A DNA stretch of 64,000 nucleotides from positions 2,826,001 to 2,890,000 of the forward strand of contig NZ_JAHOPB010000001.1 in the NCBI RefSeq assembly GCF_019039055.1. The letters are read 5' to 3'. Below are positions 18,695 to 27,481 of this stretch, piece by piece (within the stretch, counting starts at the first letter, position 1; each line of letters starts with the position of its first letter). The DNA is from Reyranella humidisoli (GTDB taxonomy: Bacteria > Pseudomonadota > Alphaproteobacteria > Reyranellales > Reyranellaceae). The notes below the pieces were generated by a model, which had not been told where the DNA came from, did not search any database, and saw nothing but the letters and a program-made list of their open reading frames with translations. A program made the position numbers and the translations under genes.

Positions 18695-18826
18695 CCGCGC
18701 TTCTTCCGGAGAACGTGGTGGAGGGCCGTTCGGGCTCGCCTCCCGCCCCGACAATATGTCGGATTCAGGCCTATCCGGACAACAGAGCGGACCCGCGAAG
18801 CGGGACGCACAACGACGGAGTGCTGC

Positions 18827-19441
18827 GTGAGCAAGCGCGCTAATTCGAAGTACAAGATCGACCGCCGCCTCAGGGTCAACCTGTGGGGCCGTCCTAAGAG
18901 CCCGCTCAACAAGCGTGAATACGGTCCCGGCCAGCACGGGCAGGGTCGCACCAAGCCGACCGACTACCGCCTGCAGCTCATGGCGAAGCAGCGCCTGAAG
19001 GGCTACTACGGCTCGGTCAGCGAGCGTCAGCTCCGCCGCTATTACACCGAAGCCGTCCGCCGCAAGGGCGACACCGGCGAAAACCTGGTCGAGCTGCTTG
19101 AGCGCCGCCTGGATGCGGTGATCTACCGCATGAAGTTCGCCATCACCGTCTTCGCCTCGCGCCAGCTGGTCAGCCACGGCCACGTGAAGGTCAACGGCCG
19201 CCGCGTGAACATCGCTTCCTACCTCGTCAAGGACAACGACGTCATCGAACTGACGTCGAAGGCCAAGGAGATGGAGCGGGTCCTCGAGGCCACGCAGACC
19301 GCCGAGCGCGACGTGCCGGAATACGTCACGGTCGACCACAAGGAGATGAAGGGCACCTACGTGCGCGGGCCGAAGCTCGCCGACGTGCCGTACCCCGTCC
19401 AGATGGAACCGTCGCTGGTCGTCGAATACTACAGCCGCTAA
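18827..19441 (+). CDS. rpsD: 30S ribosomal protein S4
   Basis: Primary 16S rRNA-binding protein that nucleates assembly of the 30S body. At 204 residues it shows the S4 N-terminal domain ([20 protein letters not shown]) and the S4 RNA-binding domain at about 95-158 ([20 protein letters not shown], then [20 protein letters not shown]). The start is GTG at 18827 with ACGGAG before it. As usual in alphaproteobacteria the gene is solitary rather than in the alpha operon. It has its own promoter and a strong terminator downstream. Confidence 0.98.
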   Translation: MSKRANSKYKIDRRLRVNLWGRPKSPLNKREYGPGQHGQGRTKPTDYRLQLMAKQRLKGYYGSVSERQLRRYYTEAVRRKGDTGENLVELLERRLDAVIYRMKFAITVFASRQLVSHGHVKVNGRRVNIASYLVKDNDVIELTSKAKEMERVLEATQTAERDVPEYVTVDHKEMKGTYVRGPKLADVPYPVQMEPSLVVEYYSR

Positions 19442-19463
19442 TCCGGCCCACGAGATAAAGACG

Positions 19464-19492
19464 AAAAACCCGCCCTCAGTGGCGGGTTTTTT
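19464..19492 (+). terminator. Rho-independent terminator of rpsD
   Basis: A perfect 9-bp stem AAACCCGCC / GGCGGGTTT (19466-19474 and 19481-19489) with loop CTCAGT is followed by further T residues (TTTTTT from 19487). It begins 23 nt after the rpsD stop. Confidence 0.9.
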
Positions 19493-19590
19493 GCTTCACG
19501 TTTGCGTGCTCACCCGGTCCTTTACCGCTATCGTTGCACGATGTCGGGATTATAATCCTACCGGGGCTTGGGGTCTTGGGAGTCTAGGCA

Positions 19591-20829
19591 ATGGGTTTCG
19601 TCCGTGCGGCAGTGTTCACCTCGATCGTTGCGATCGGCGGAGCCGCTTATGTCTATCGCGCTGACGTCATGCGCGAGGTCGGGCCGTATCTGGGAATGGC
19701 GCCGGCCAAGGCCGCCGAGACGCAAGCCAGTCCGGCGGCCGGAGCGCAGCCGCAGGGACGTCGTGGCCGCGCCAATCCGGGTGGAGCGGTGCCGGTCGTC
19801 ACCATGCCGGTCACCAGCCAGGCCATGCCGGTAGTGGTCGATGCCGTCGGAACGGTGCAGTCGATTGCGTCCGTGCAGATCAAGCCGCGGATGGACAGCC
19901 AGATCATGAAGGTGAACGTCGAAGAGGGCGCCCTGGTGAAGGAGGGCGACGTTCTCTTCGAACTGGATTCGCGTGCGCTCAAGGCGCAGCTGGGCCAGAT
20001 CGAGGCGCAGATCCGCAAGGACCAGGCGCAGGTCGTTCAGGCCAGGCGCGATCTGCAGCGTACCGAGGAACTCCTGGCGAAGAACGCCGGCACCGTGGTC
20101 CAAAGGGACAATGCCGGCACCGCGGTGAAGGCTGCCGAGGCGCAGCTCGAGGCTGACGAGGCCGCGAAGGCCAGCGTGCAGACGTCGCTCACCTTCACCG
20201 AGATACGCGCCCCCGTCTCGGGGCGCATCGGCTCGATCGCCAACAAGGCCGGTGCTGTCGTCAGAACCGGCGACAACAGCGCCGCAAGCACGCTCGCCAC
20301 GATCAACCAGATCGATCCGATCTATGTGAGCTTCGCGATCCCGCAGGTCATCCTGCCAGACCTGCGCGCGGCGATGGCCAAGGGGCCGGTAACCGTCTCG
20401 GCCATCGTTGACGACGCCAAGAAGCAGTCCGGCGTGATGGCCTTCATCGAGAACACCGTCGATCCCAACACCGGCACGGTGACCGCCAAGGCGCGCATCG
20501 GCAATGCCAACGAGCTGTTGTGGCCCGGCCAGTTCGTCAAGGTGGAGATCGTGCTCGGCATCGAACCCGACGCGCTTTCCGTGCCTTCGAGTGCGGTCCA
20601 GCTCGGTTCGCAGGGACCGTTCGTGTTCGTGATCAAGGATGGGGTGGCCGAACTCAGGCAGGTTTCCGTCAAGCGCACCCAGGACGGACAGGCCGTGATC
20701 GGCAAGGGGCTCGAGAGCGGCGAGCAAGTGGTCGTCGACGGCCAGCTCCGGCTGGTCCAGGGGGCATCGGTGACGGTGCGGCCCCCGACGGTCAATCCGA
20801 CGCGACCCACAGCACCGCCGCGCGGCTAG
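19591..20829 (+). CDS. RND efflux periplasmic adaptor subunit
   Basis: Membrane-fusion protein of 412 residues. A hydrophobic N-terminal segment (AAVFTSIVAIGGAAYVYRAD) anchors it or is a signal. A basic Gly/Pro-rich linker follows, then the barrel-sandwich hybrid domain (VGTVQSIASVQIKPRMDSQI), a helical hairpin (about 125-205), RAPVSGRIGSIANKAGAVV, a beta-barrel domain and a C-terminal membrane-proximal domain. It partners the RND permease starting 22 nt downstream; the outer-membrane channel is not encoded here. A TATAAT hexamer at 19551-19556 could be the -10 element of its promoter, but no convincing -35 stands at the right distance. Confidence 0.92.
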   Translation: MGFVRAAVFTSIVAIGGAAYVYRADVMREVGPYLGMAPAKAAETQASPAAGAQPQGRRGRANPGGAVPVVTMPVTSQAMPVVVDAVGTVQSIASVQIKPRMDSQIMKVNVEEGALVKEGDVLFELDSRALKAQLGQIEAQIRKDQAQVVQARRDLQRTEELLAKNAGTVVQRDNAGTAVKAAEAQLEADEAAKASVQTSLTFTEIRAPVSGRIGSIANKAGAVVRTGDNSAASTLATINQIDPIYVSFAIPQVILPDLRAAMAKGPVTVSAIVDDAKKQSGVMAFIENTVDPNTGTVTAKARIGNANELLWPGQFVKVEIVLGIEPDALSVPSSAVQLGSQGPFVFVIKDGVAELRQVSVKRTQDGQAVIGKGLESGEQVVVDGQLRLVQGASVTVRPPTVNPTRPTAPPRG

Positions 20830-20851
20830 GCGCTTCTACCGGAGGCGAGAC

Positions 20852-23800
20852 GTGAACATTTCCGAGATTTGTATTCGCCGACCGGTCATGACCATCCTGC
20901 TGATGGCATCGTTCGTCCTCGCCGGCGCGTTTGCCTACAAGCAGCTCCCGGTCGCCGCCATCCCGCGCGTCGAGTTTCCGACGATCCAGGTCACCGCCCA
21001 GCTGCCTGGCGCCAGCCCTGAAACGATGGCGGCCTCGGTGGCCTCGATCCTGGAGCGACAATTCTCGACCATTGCCGGCGTGACGACGATGACCTCGACC
21101 TCGTCGCTCGGAAACACCTCGATCGTCCTGCAGTTCGATCTCAATCGGAACATCGATGGTGCTGCGCTTGACGTGCAATCGGCCATCTCATCGGCGATGC
21201 GGCGTCTGCCGCCTGAGATGACGACGCCTCCCAGTTTCCGAAAGGTAAATCCGGCCGACTGGGCCGTGATGTTCCTCGCCCTCAAGTCGAATCAGGCGCG
21301 TCTTTCGGACGTCGACGCTTTCGTCAATCGGGCGATCATGCCGCGCGTCTCGACCCTCCCGGGCGTGGCGCAGGTGCTGATCTTCGGCTCGCAGAAGTTC
21401 GCCGTTCGCGTTCGTGCCGATCTCGACCAGCTCGCCGTTCGCGGGCTGACCATGCAGGAACTGCAAACCGCGGTCGTCAACGCCAACTCGAGTAAGCCAG
21501 TCGGATCGATCGCCGATCAGAAGCAGAATGCGATCCTCGAAGCCACGGGGCCGATCAACAAAGCATCCGATTACATGCCGGTGATCGTCACCTGGCAGAA
21601 TGGGGCGCCAGTCCGCATCTCCGATGTCGCGACGGCCGTCGACAGCGTCGAGAACGACAAGGTGGCGAGCTGGCTGGACGGAACCCGCGCCATCATAATG
21701 GGTGTCTATCGCCAGCCCGATGCCAACACGGTCGAAGTGGTCGACCGGGTCAAGGCGATCATCCCGCAGATCCAGGCCGAACTGCCGGCCGGTGTCGAAA
21801 TCCACCTGCTCGCCGACCGCTCCAAGCCCATCCGAGAGGCGATCGACGACGTCGAGTTCACGTTGGCCCTTGCGGCGATCCTGGTCATCATCGCCATCTA
21901 CTTTTTCCTGCGTAGCTTCCGCGCAACCATGATCCCGGCGATCGCCCTGCCGATTTCCGTGATCGGCACCTTCGCCGGCATGTATCTCTGCGGCCATTCG
22001 ATCGACAACATCTCGCTGCTGGCCCTGACCCTCGCCGTGGGCTTCGTGGTCGACGATGCCATCGTCATGCTGGAGAACATCGTCCGTCATATCGAGGCGG
22101 GCGAAAAGCCGATGGAGGCCGCGCTCAAGGGCTCCCGGGAGGTCGGCTTCACGATCGTGTCGATGACGCTGTCGCTGGTGGCGGTCTTCATTCCCGTCCT
22201 CTTCATGGGCGGTGTCGTCGGGCGCATGTTCAACGAGTTCGGCCTTGTGATTGCCTTCGCCATCCTGATCTCGGGCGTCGTGTCGCTGACCCTGACACCA
22301 ATGCTCTGCTCGCGGTGGCTGAAGCCGATCGACCACCATGAGAAGCACAATGCGTTGCTGCGCATGTTCGAGTGGGGCTTCACGAAGCTTACCGAGGGCT
22401 ATGGATGGGCGCTGCGGCGTACGGTGCGCCTGCCGCGGCTGGTGCTGGCCATCACCCTCGGAACCTTTGTGGCGACGGCGCTCCTCTTCCAGGCGATCCC
22501 CAAGGGCTTTTTCCCGTCGGAAGATATCGGCCAGATCCAGGGCTCCACGGTCGGTCCGGACGATGCCTCTTTCGATGCCATGGTCGCGCGTCAGTCGGCG
22601 CTGGCCGAAGTCATACGGCGCGATCCCGATGTGGCATCGGTGGTTTCCACGGTCGGCGGCGGCAATGCGGCGGCGACCGTGAATTCCGGTCGCATCTTCA
22701 TCATGTTGCGCGACAAGCCGGAGCGTAAGGACAGCGCCCAGCAGGTCATTGCCCGACTCCGCCGCTCGACCGCCGCCGTGCCGGGTATCAACGTGTTCTT
22801 CCAGGCTGCCCAGTCGATCAACATCGGCACGACGCAGAGCCGTGCACAGTATCAATTCGGCATGCGCTCGAGCGACCTCAACCTGCTGCGCGAGTACGCG
22901 CCGCTGATGGAAGCCAGGATGCGCCGCATTCCCGCGATCCTCGACGTGAACTCGGATCTGCAGGTGCGCGCCCGTTCGGCGATGATCGACATCGACCGCG
23001 ACATCGCCTCGCGTCTCGGCGTTTCGGTCGATCAGATCCGGCTGCTCCTCTACTCGGCGTTCGGGTCCCGTCAGGTGTCGACGATCTATGCGTCGGACGA
23101 TACCTACCAGGTGATCCTCGAGGCCGATCCGAAGTACGGCGATGCCGGCGACATCCTGCGACGTCTGCAGGTGCGAACGCCGAACGGCGGCCTGGTGCCG
23201 CTCGACACGCTGGCCAAGCGCACCGACAAGCCGACTTCGCTCACCGTCAACCATATCGCCCAGCTTCCGTCGGTGATGATCTCCTTCAATCTCGCGCAAG
23301 GGGTGGCGCTGGGTGACGCCGTGCGCGACATCCAGGCGGCGGCGGTGGAGGTCGGGCTGCCGGCAACCATCACCACCAGCTTCGAGGGCAGTGCCCAGGT
23401 TTTCCAGCAGGCCGTGGCAAATCAGGGCCTGCTGCTGTTCGCCGCCATCCTCGTGATCTACATCATCCTGGGAATCCTCTACGAGAACTTCATCCACCCG
23501 CTGACGATCCTCTCGGGATTGCCGTCGGCCGGCATCGGCGCGCTGGCCACGCTGATGCTCTTCAACATGGATCTTTCGGTCATCGCCATGATCGGCGTGG
23601 TCATGCTGATCGGCATCGTGAAGAAGAACGCCATCATGATGGTCGACTTCGCGATCGAGCGGCGCGGGCAGGGCGCGGACGCGCAGACGGCGATCGTCGA
23701 GGCCGCGCTGCTCCGCTTCCGGCCGATCATGATGACGACCGTCTGCGCCCTGCTTGGCGCGCTGCCGATCGCCGTGGGCCATGGCGCCGGCGCCGAACTC

Positions 23801-23977
23801 CGGCAGCCGCTTGGAATTACCGTCGTCGGTGGCCTGATGGTTTCGCAGCTTCTCACCTTGTTCATCACGCCGGTCGTCTACATCTGGTTCGACAAGCTCA
23901 CCGGCATGAAGTTCAGCCCCGGCTGGGCCAGGCGCTGGCGCACCAAGGGTCAGACCCCACCGGCACCGGCCGAATAG
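20852..23977 (+). CDS. RND efflux permease (AcrB/MdtB type)
   Basis: Inner-membrane proton-driven exporter of 1041 residues, the normal length for HAE-type RND pumps. It opens with NISEICIRRPVMTILLMASF, shows a large periplasmic loop after helix 1, the proton-relay aspartates in FVVDDAIVMLENIV (helix 4), and a second large loop after helix 7. The C-terminal half repeats the pattern, with GIVKKNAIMMVDFAIERRGQ. The start is GTG at 20852 behind GGAGG. Together with the upstream adaptor it forms a tripartite system probably exporting hydrophobic or amphiphilic compounds. Confidence 0.93.
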   Translation: MNISEICIRRPVMTILLMASFVLAGAFAYKQLPVAAIPRVEFPTIQVTAQLPGASPETMAASVASILERQFSTIAGVTTMTSTSSLGNTSIVLQFDLNRNIDGAALDVQSAISSAMRRLPPEMTTPPSFRKVNPADWAVMFLALKSNQARLSDVDAFVNRAIMPRVSTLPGVAQVLIFGSQKFAVRVRADLDQLAVRGLTMQELQTAVVNANSSKPVGSIADQKQNAILEATGPINKASDYMPVIVTWQNGAPVRISDVATAVDSVENDKVASWLDGTRAIIMGVYRQPDANTVEVVDRVKAIIPQIQAELPAGVEIHLLADRSKPIREAIDDVEFTLALAAILVIIAIYFFLRSFRATMIPAIALPISVIGTFAGMYLCGHSIDNISLLALTLAVGFVVDDAIVMLENIVRHIEAGEKPMEAALKGSREVGFTIVSMTLSLVAVFIPVLFMGGVVGRMFNEFGLVIAFAILISGVVSLTLTPMLCSRWLKPIDHHEKHNALLRMFEWGFTKLTEGYGWALRRTVRLPRLVLAITLGTFVATALLFQAIPKGFFPSEDIGQIQGSTVGPDDASFDAMVARQSALAEVIRRDPDVASVVSTVGGGNAAATVNSGRIFIMLRDKPERKDSAQQVIARLRRSTAAVPGINVFFQAAQSINIGTTQSRAQYQFGMRSSDLNLLREYAPLMEARMRRIPAILDVNSDLQVRARSAMIDIDRDIASRLGVSVDQIRLLLYSAFGSRQVSTIYASDDTYQVILEADPKYGDAGDILRRLQVRTPNGGLVPLDTLAKRTDKPTSLTVNHIAQLPSVMISFNLAQGVALGDAVRDIQAAAVEVGLPATITTSFEGSAQVFQQAVANQGLLLFAAILVIYIILGILYENFIHPLTILSGLPSAGIGALATLMLFNMDLSVIAMIGVVMLIGIVKKNAIMMVDFAIERRGQGADAQTAIVEAALLRFRPIMMTTVCALLGALPIAVGHGAGAELRQPLGITVVGGLMVSQLLTLFITPVVYIWFDKLTGMKFSPGWARRWRTKGQTPPAPAE

Positions 23978-23982
23978 TCGCT

Positions 23983-24071
23983 GTCGTCCCGAGCAGGACA
24001 AAGGACCTCACATCGCGGCCAGACGATTGCGTTTCGAAGGGGAGATTCTTCGCTCCGCTCAGGATGATTTT
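23983..24071. repeat. Degenerate inverted pair of a REP-type element
   Basis: GTCGTCCCGAGCAGGACAAA with AAGGACCT follows on the plus strand after the permease stop, and TTCTTCGCTCCGCTCAGGAT (24048-24067) is the same unit on the opposite strand. Read on the minus strand the second copy has the core TCCTGAGCGGAGCGA, which recurs at 43184-43198. The element fills the gap before the amidase gene. Confidence 0.6.
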
Positions 24072-24086
24072 GGAGAGCAGCGTTCC

Positions 24087-25268
24087 ATGACTGACGAGAT
24101 CGGCGCTTTCGTTCCTGGCCCCCGCGTGCGTATTGAAGGGCGCGCCGGCGGCCCGTTGTCGGGCCTCACCTTCGCGGCCAAGGATCTGTTCGCGGTGGCG
24201 GGCGTGCCGACCGGCGGCGGCAATCACGACTGGCCCACGGGGAGACCGACTCCCGACAAGCATGCCTGGGCGGTGCAGACGCTGCTCGATGCCGGCGCCA
24301 CGCTGATCGGCAAGACCATCACCGACGAAGTGTCGCTCGGCATCCTGGGCGAGAACGCCTTCGACGGTACGCCGAGGAACGTGGCGGCGCCGGGCCGCGT
24401 GCCGGGCGGCTCGTCCTCCGGTTCCGCGGCCGCCGTCGCCGCGGGCATCTGCGACACCGCATTGGGCACCGACACCGGCGGCTCGGTGCGCGTACCGTCG
24501 AGCTTTTGCGGCCTTCACGGCATCCGTCCCACGCATGGCAGGATCGACGTGACGGGCATGCTCCCCCAGGCGCCGACCTCCGACACGACGGGCTGGTTCG
24601 CCCGCGATGCCGAGACTTTCGCCAGGGTTTCCGCCGTCATGCTGGGGGAGGCGATCCCGTCGGCGCTGCCCTCGAAGCTGATCGTGGCCGTCGATGCGTT
24701 CGGCTTCGCGGATGCCGATACCTCGGAAGCGCTGCAGCCGATGGTGGGGAAGCTCGCCGCGCTGATCGGTTCGAGCCGTGAGGAGATCATGGCGCCGCAG
24801 GGCCTGTCGGTGTGGGCGCGCGCCCAGCGCAGCCTGCAGCCGGCCGAGGCCTATGCGACGTTCCGGAGCTGGCTCGACGAGCGCAATCCGCGCTTCGCCT
24901 TCTCGGTGGCCAAGGCGCTGGTGACCGGCTCGATGATTCCCGAGAGCGACAAGGTCTGGGCCAACCTGATGCGCCAGGAAGTGCGCGGCCGCATGAAGTA
25001 CCTGCTGCCCGAGGGCACGATCCTCTGCCTGCCGACCACGCCGTTCCCCGCACCGAAGGTCGGCCTGCCGCTGTCGGTGCTCGACCCGCTGCGCGACCGC
25101 ATCACCTGCCTCTGCGCGCAGGGCGGGCTGGCAGGCTTTCCGCAGGTCAATCTTCCGGGTGCCACGACGGTTGACGGTCTGCCGGTCGGCCTGTCCATCA
25201 TCGGCCCGCGCGGCAGCGATGCGACCCTGGTCGCCGTGGCGCGCGCGATGGAGAAGGCGGCGGCCTGA
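24087..25268 (+). CDS. Amidase (amidase-signature family, AMI1-like)
   Basis: Hydrolyses a carboxamide using a Ser-cisSer-Lys triad. At 393 residues it is short for the family. The catalytic lysine lies in [11 protein letters not shown], the cis-serine in [14 protein letters not shown], and the nucleophile in [16 protein letters not shown]. The run [13 protein letters not shown] and the following DTTGWFARD recall plant indole-3-acetamide hydrolase AMI1 rather than GatA, though substrate cannot be fixed from this. The ATG at 24087 was chosen because the frame upstream runs through a REP-like repeat. An acyltransferase, an HpxZ-like protein and an amidohydrolase follow in the same direction, suggesting one catabolic operon. 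Confidence 0.88.
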   Translation: MTDEIGAFVPGPRVRIEGRAGGPLSGLTFAAKDLFAVAGVPTGGGNHDWPTGRPTPDKHAWAVQTLLDAGATLIGKTITDEVSLGILGENAFDGTPRNVAAPGRVPGGSSSGSAAAVAAGICDTALGTDTGGSVRVPSSFCGLHGIRPTHGRIDVTGMLPQAPTSDTTGWFARDAETFARVSAVMLGEAIPSALPSKLIVAVDAFGFADADTSEALQPMVGKLAALIGSSREEIMAPQGLSVWARAQRSLQPAEAYATFRSWLDERNPRFAFSVAKALVTGSMIPESDKVWANLMRQEVRGRMKYLLPEGTILCLPTTPFPAPKVGLPLSVLDPLRDRITCLCAQGGLAGFPQVNLPGATTVDGLPVGLSIIGPRGSDATLVAVARAMEKAAA

Positions 25269-25290
25269 TCGTTTCGCCGCGGAGGGTTTC

Positions 25291-25842
25291 GTGGCGAGCG
25301 AAAAGCAGAAGATGCTGGCGGGCGAACTCTACGTCACGACGGGCGAGGAACTGGCGGCCGACGCCCGGCGCGTCGCCGGATGGATGGACCGCTACAACGC
25401 CTCGATCGCCGCCACGCAGCAGAACCATCCGGCCCTTCTGCGTGAGATCATGGCGTCGGTGGGCGAGGGTGCCTACATCCGGCCGCCCTTCCATTGCGAC
25501 TACGGCTACAACATCAGTCTTGGGGCGGGCGTTTTCCTCAATTTCAACTGTGTGATCCTCGACGTAGTGAAGGTCACGATCGGCGACCGCACGCAGATCG
25601 GGCCGGGCGTGCAGATCCTGACCGCCGATCATCCGCGAGATCCCGCGCAGCGTCGCGCCGGCCTGGAGTTCGGCCGGCCCATCACCATCGGGGCCGATGT
25701 GTGGATCGGGGGCGGGGCGATCGTGCTACCCGGCGTGACCATCGGCGACGGCGCGATCGTCGGCGCGGGCGCCGTCGTGACGCGCGACGTGGCCGCCGGT
25801 GCTACTGTCGTCGGAAACCCAGCCAGAGAGAGGCAAGCGTGA
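25291..25842 (+). CDS. Maltose/galactoside O-acetyltransferase-type protein (left-handed beta-helix)
   Basis: Acyl-CoA-dependent acetyltransferase of 183 residues. The N-terminal Mac domain ([20 protein letters not shown]) is followed by the hexapeptide-repeat beta-helix. [20 protein letters not shown] and [11 protein letters not shown] carry the catalytic histidine region of the LacA/Maa family, and the coil ends [20 protein letters not shown]. The start is GTG at 25291 with GGAGG 5 nt before it, 22 nt after the amidase. Its stop overlaps the start of the HpxZ-like gene (GTGA). Sugar acetylation has no obvious link to the neighbours. Confidence 0.88.
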   Translation: MASEKQKMLAGELYVTTGEELAADARRVAGWMDRYNASIAATQQNHPALLREIMASVGEGAYIRPPFHCDYGYNISLGAGVFLNFNCVILDVVKVTIGDRTQIGPGVQILTADHPRDPAQRRAGLEFGRPITIGADVWIGGGAIVLPGVTIGDGAIVGAGAVVTRDVAAGATVVGNPARERQA

Positions 25843-26243
25843 CGGATTTTACCCCGAACATTCCCGAAGTCGTCGAAGAGGTGCGCGTGCTGTTCGAGCG
25901 CTACGAGCAGGCGCTGATCGACAAGAACGTCGAGGTGCTCGACGCGACGTTCTGGAACAGCCCGCACACGATCCGCCTCGCCAACAACGAGCACGGCTAC
26001 GGCTTCGACCGCATCCACGCCTTTCGCGTCGCCCGCCCGCCGGGCCCCGGCACCAAGGAGAAGCGGCTCCGGGTCGACATCGTCACCCTGGGCCGCGACC
26101 TCGCGACGGTCTCGCTGGTCTACAAGGTGCGCGGCCGCGAGATGACCGGCCGGCAGACCCAGACCTGGGTGCGCTTTCCCGACGTCGGCTGGAAGGTCGT
26201 CCACGCCCACGTCTCGATGATCGCCGAAGAGCCGATCCACTAA
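25839..26243 (+). CDS. hpxZ: AtzH/HpxZ-like protein (DUF3225, SnoaL/NTF2 fold)
   Basis: A 134-residue NTF2-like protein. [20 protein letters not shown] with [20 protein letters not shown] and [16 protein letters not shown] are characteristic of the HpxZ/AtzH group found beside amidases in oxalurate (purine) and cyanurate degradation, where it is thought to aid an amidohydrolase rather than catalyse on its own. Here too an amidase lies in the same operon, supporting such a role. The start is GTG at 25839, overlapping the acetyltransferase stop by 4 nt. Confidence 0.82.
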   Translation: MTDFTPNIPEVVEEVRVLFERYEQALIDKNVEVLDATFWNSPHTIRLANNEHGYGFDRIHAFRVARPPGPGTKEKRLRVDIVTLGRDLATVSLVYKVRGREMTGRQTQTWVRFPDVGWKVVHAHVSMIAEEPIH

Positions 26244-26269
26244 CCAGAACGCCCGCGACGGAGGAAACC

Positions 26270-27310
26270 ATGGCGCAACCCGCCGAGAGCCTTGGCAACG
26301 TGATGAACCCCAATCCCGCCTGGGTCGCAAAGGTGAGCGAACCGGCGCTGGAGCCCGATCTGCCGATCGTCGATCCGCATCACCATCTCTGGCAGCGCGC
26401 CGGCAACGACTACCTGTTCCACGACCTGTTGGCCGACACGCAGACCGGCCACAACATCGTCGGCACGGTGTTCGTCGACTGCCACTCGATGTACCGCAAG
26501 GACGGGCCGGCAGAACTGCGCTGCATCGGCGAGACCGAGTTCGCCAACGGCGTGGCGGCGATGAGTGCGTCGGGCCTTTACGGCAACCTGCGTGCCTGTG
26601 CCGGCATCGTTTCCCATGTCGACCTCCGCCGGGGCGAGAAGGCGGGCGACGTGTTCGATGCGCAGATCGCCGCCGGTAACGGCCGCTTCAAGGGCATCCG
26701 CCACCAGACCGGCTGGGACGCCGATCCCGGCGTCCGCAATTCGCGCAACGATCCGCCGCCCGAGCAGACGCGCGACCTGACCTGGCGCGAGGGCTTCCGG
26801 GAACTGGCGAAGCGCGATCTCACGTTCGACGCCTGGCTCTACCATCCGCAGCTGGCCGAAATCGCGGACCTGGCCGACGCCTTCCCAGGGACGCACATCG
26901 TCCTCGACCATGTCGGCGGCCCGCTGGGCTATGCCGGCTATGCCGGACGGCACGACGAGGTGCGCGCGGCCTGGAAGAAGTCGATGGCCGAACTGTCCCG
27001 GCGGCAGAACATCGTTGTGAAGGTCGGCGGCCTCGGCATGGCGATGGGCTTCTTCGACTTCTATCAGCGCCCGACGCCGCCGGGCTCGGCGGAACTGGCC
27101 GATGCGTTCCGGCCCTGGGTCGAGACCTGCATCGACCTGTTCGGTGTCGATCGCTGCATGTACGAGAGCAACTTCCCGGTCGACAAGATCACCTCGGGCT
27201 ACGGTGTTCTGTGGAACGCCTTCAAGCGCATCTCGGCCGGGGCCTCGGCTTCGGAGAAGAAGGCTCTGTTCTCGGGCACCGCAAGCCGCGTCTACAAGCT
27301 GGCGCTCTAA
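26270..27310 (+). CDS. Amidohydrolase family protein (Amidohydro_2, TIM barrel)
   Basis: Metal-dependent hydrolase or decarboxylase of 346 residues. The N-terminal metal motif is visible as LPIVDPHHHLWQRAGNDYLF, later FVDCHSMYRKDGP and IVLDHVGGPLG supply further strand-end residues, and MYESNFPVD carries the C-terminal part of the site. Relatives include 2-pyrone-4,6-dicarboxylate lactonase and fucono-lactonase, so lactone hydrolysis is the most likely chemistry. The ATG at 26270 follows GGAGG and lies 26 nt after the HpxZ-like gene, making it the fourth gene of the amidase operon. Confidence 0.85.
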   Translation: MAQPAESLGNVMNPNPAWVAKVSEPALEPDLPIVDPHHHLWQRAGNDYLFHDLLADTQTGHNIVGTVFVDCHSMYRKDGPAELRCIGETEFANGVAAMSASGLYGNLRACAGIVSHVDLRRGEKAGDVFDAQIAAGNGRFKGIRHQTGWDADPGVRNSRNDPPPEQTRDLTWREGFRELAKRDLTFDAWLYHPQLAEIADLADAFPGTHIVLDHVGGPLGYAGYAGRHDEVRAAWKKSMAELSRRQNIVVKVGGLGMAMGFFDFYQRPTPPGSAELADAFRPWVETCIDLFGVDRCMYESNFPVDKITSGYGVLWNAFKRISAGASASEKKALFSGTASRVYKLAL

Positions 27311-27321
27311 CGCTCATGTTC

Positions 27322-27341
27322 CTCGCCCTCGTTAGGGCGAG
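27322..27341 (+). terminator. Hairpin after the amidohydrolase gene, possible terminator
   Basis: CTCGCCCT-CGTT-AGGGCGAG forms a perfect 8-bp stem 11 nt after the stop of the amidohydrolase gene. There is no T-run, so it may instead protect the 3' end of the transcript. Confidence 0.35.
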
Positions 27342-27481
27342 AGGAGTTCTAAGACGCGCATCTGCCTGCAAGAAGCGTGTCAGCGCGTGTCGTTCAGGTG
27401 AGGTTTCTTTTTCGTCGAATGAGGTCTCTCACGATGACACAGGCTGTGAACTCGCCTTAGACTTTTTGTCCTCGCGTAATC

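Noticed and set aside
21188..24001. A 937-codon minus-strand frame opposite the RND permease
   Set aside because: Composition is typical of a GC-driven shadow frame (many H, R, D, Q), and the plus strand encodes a complete RND permease.
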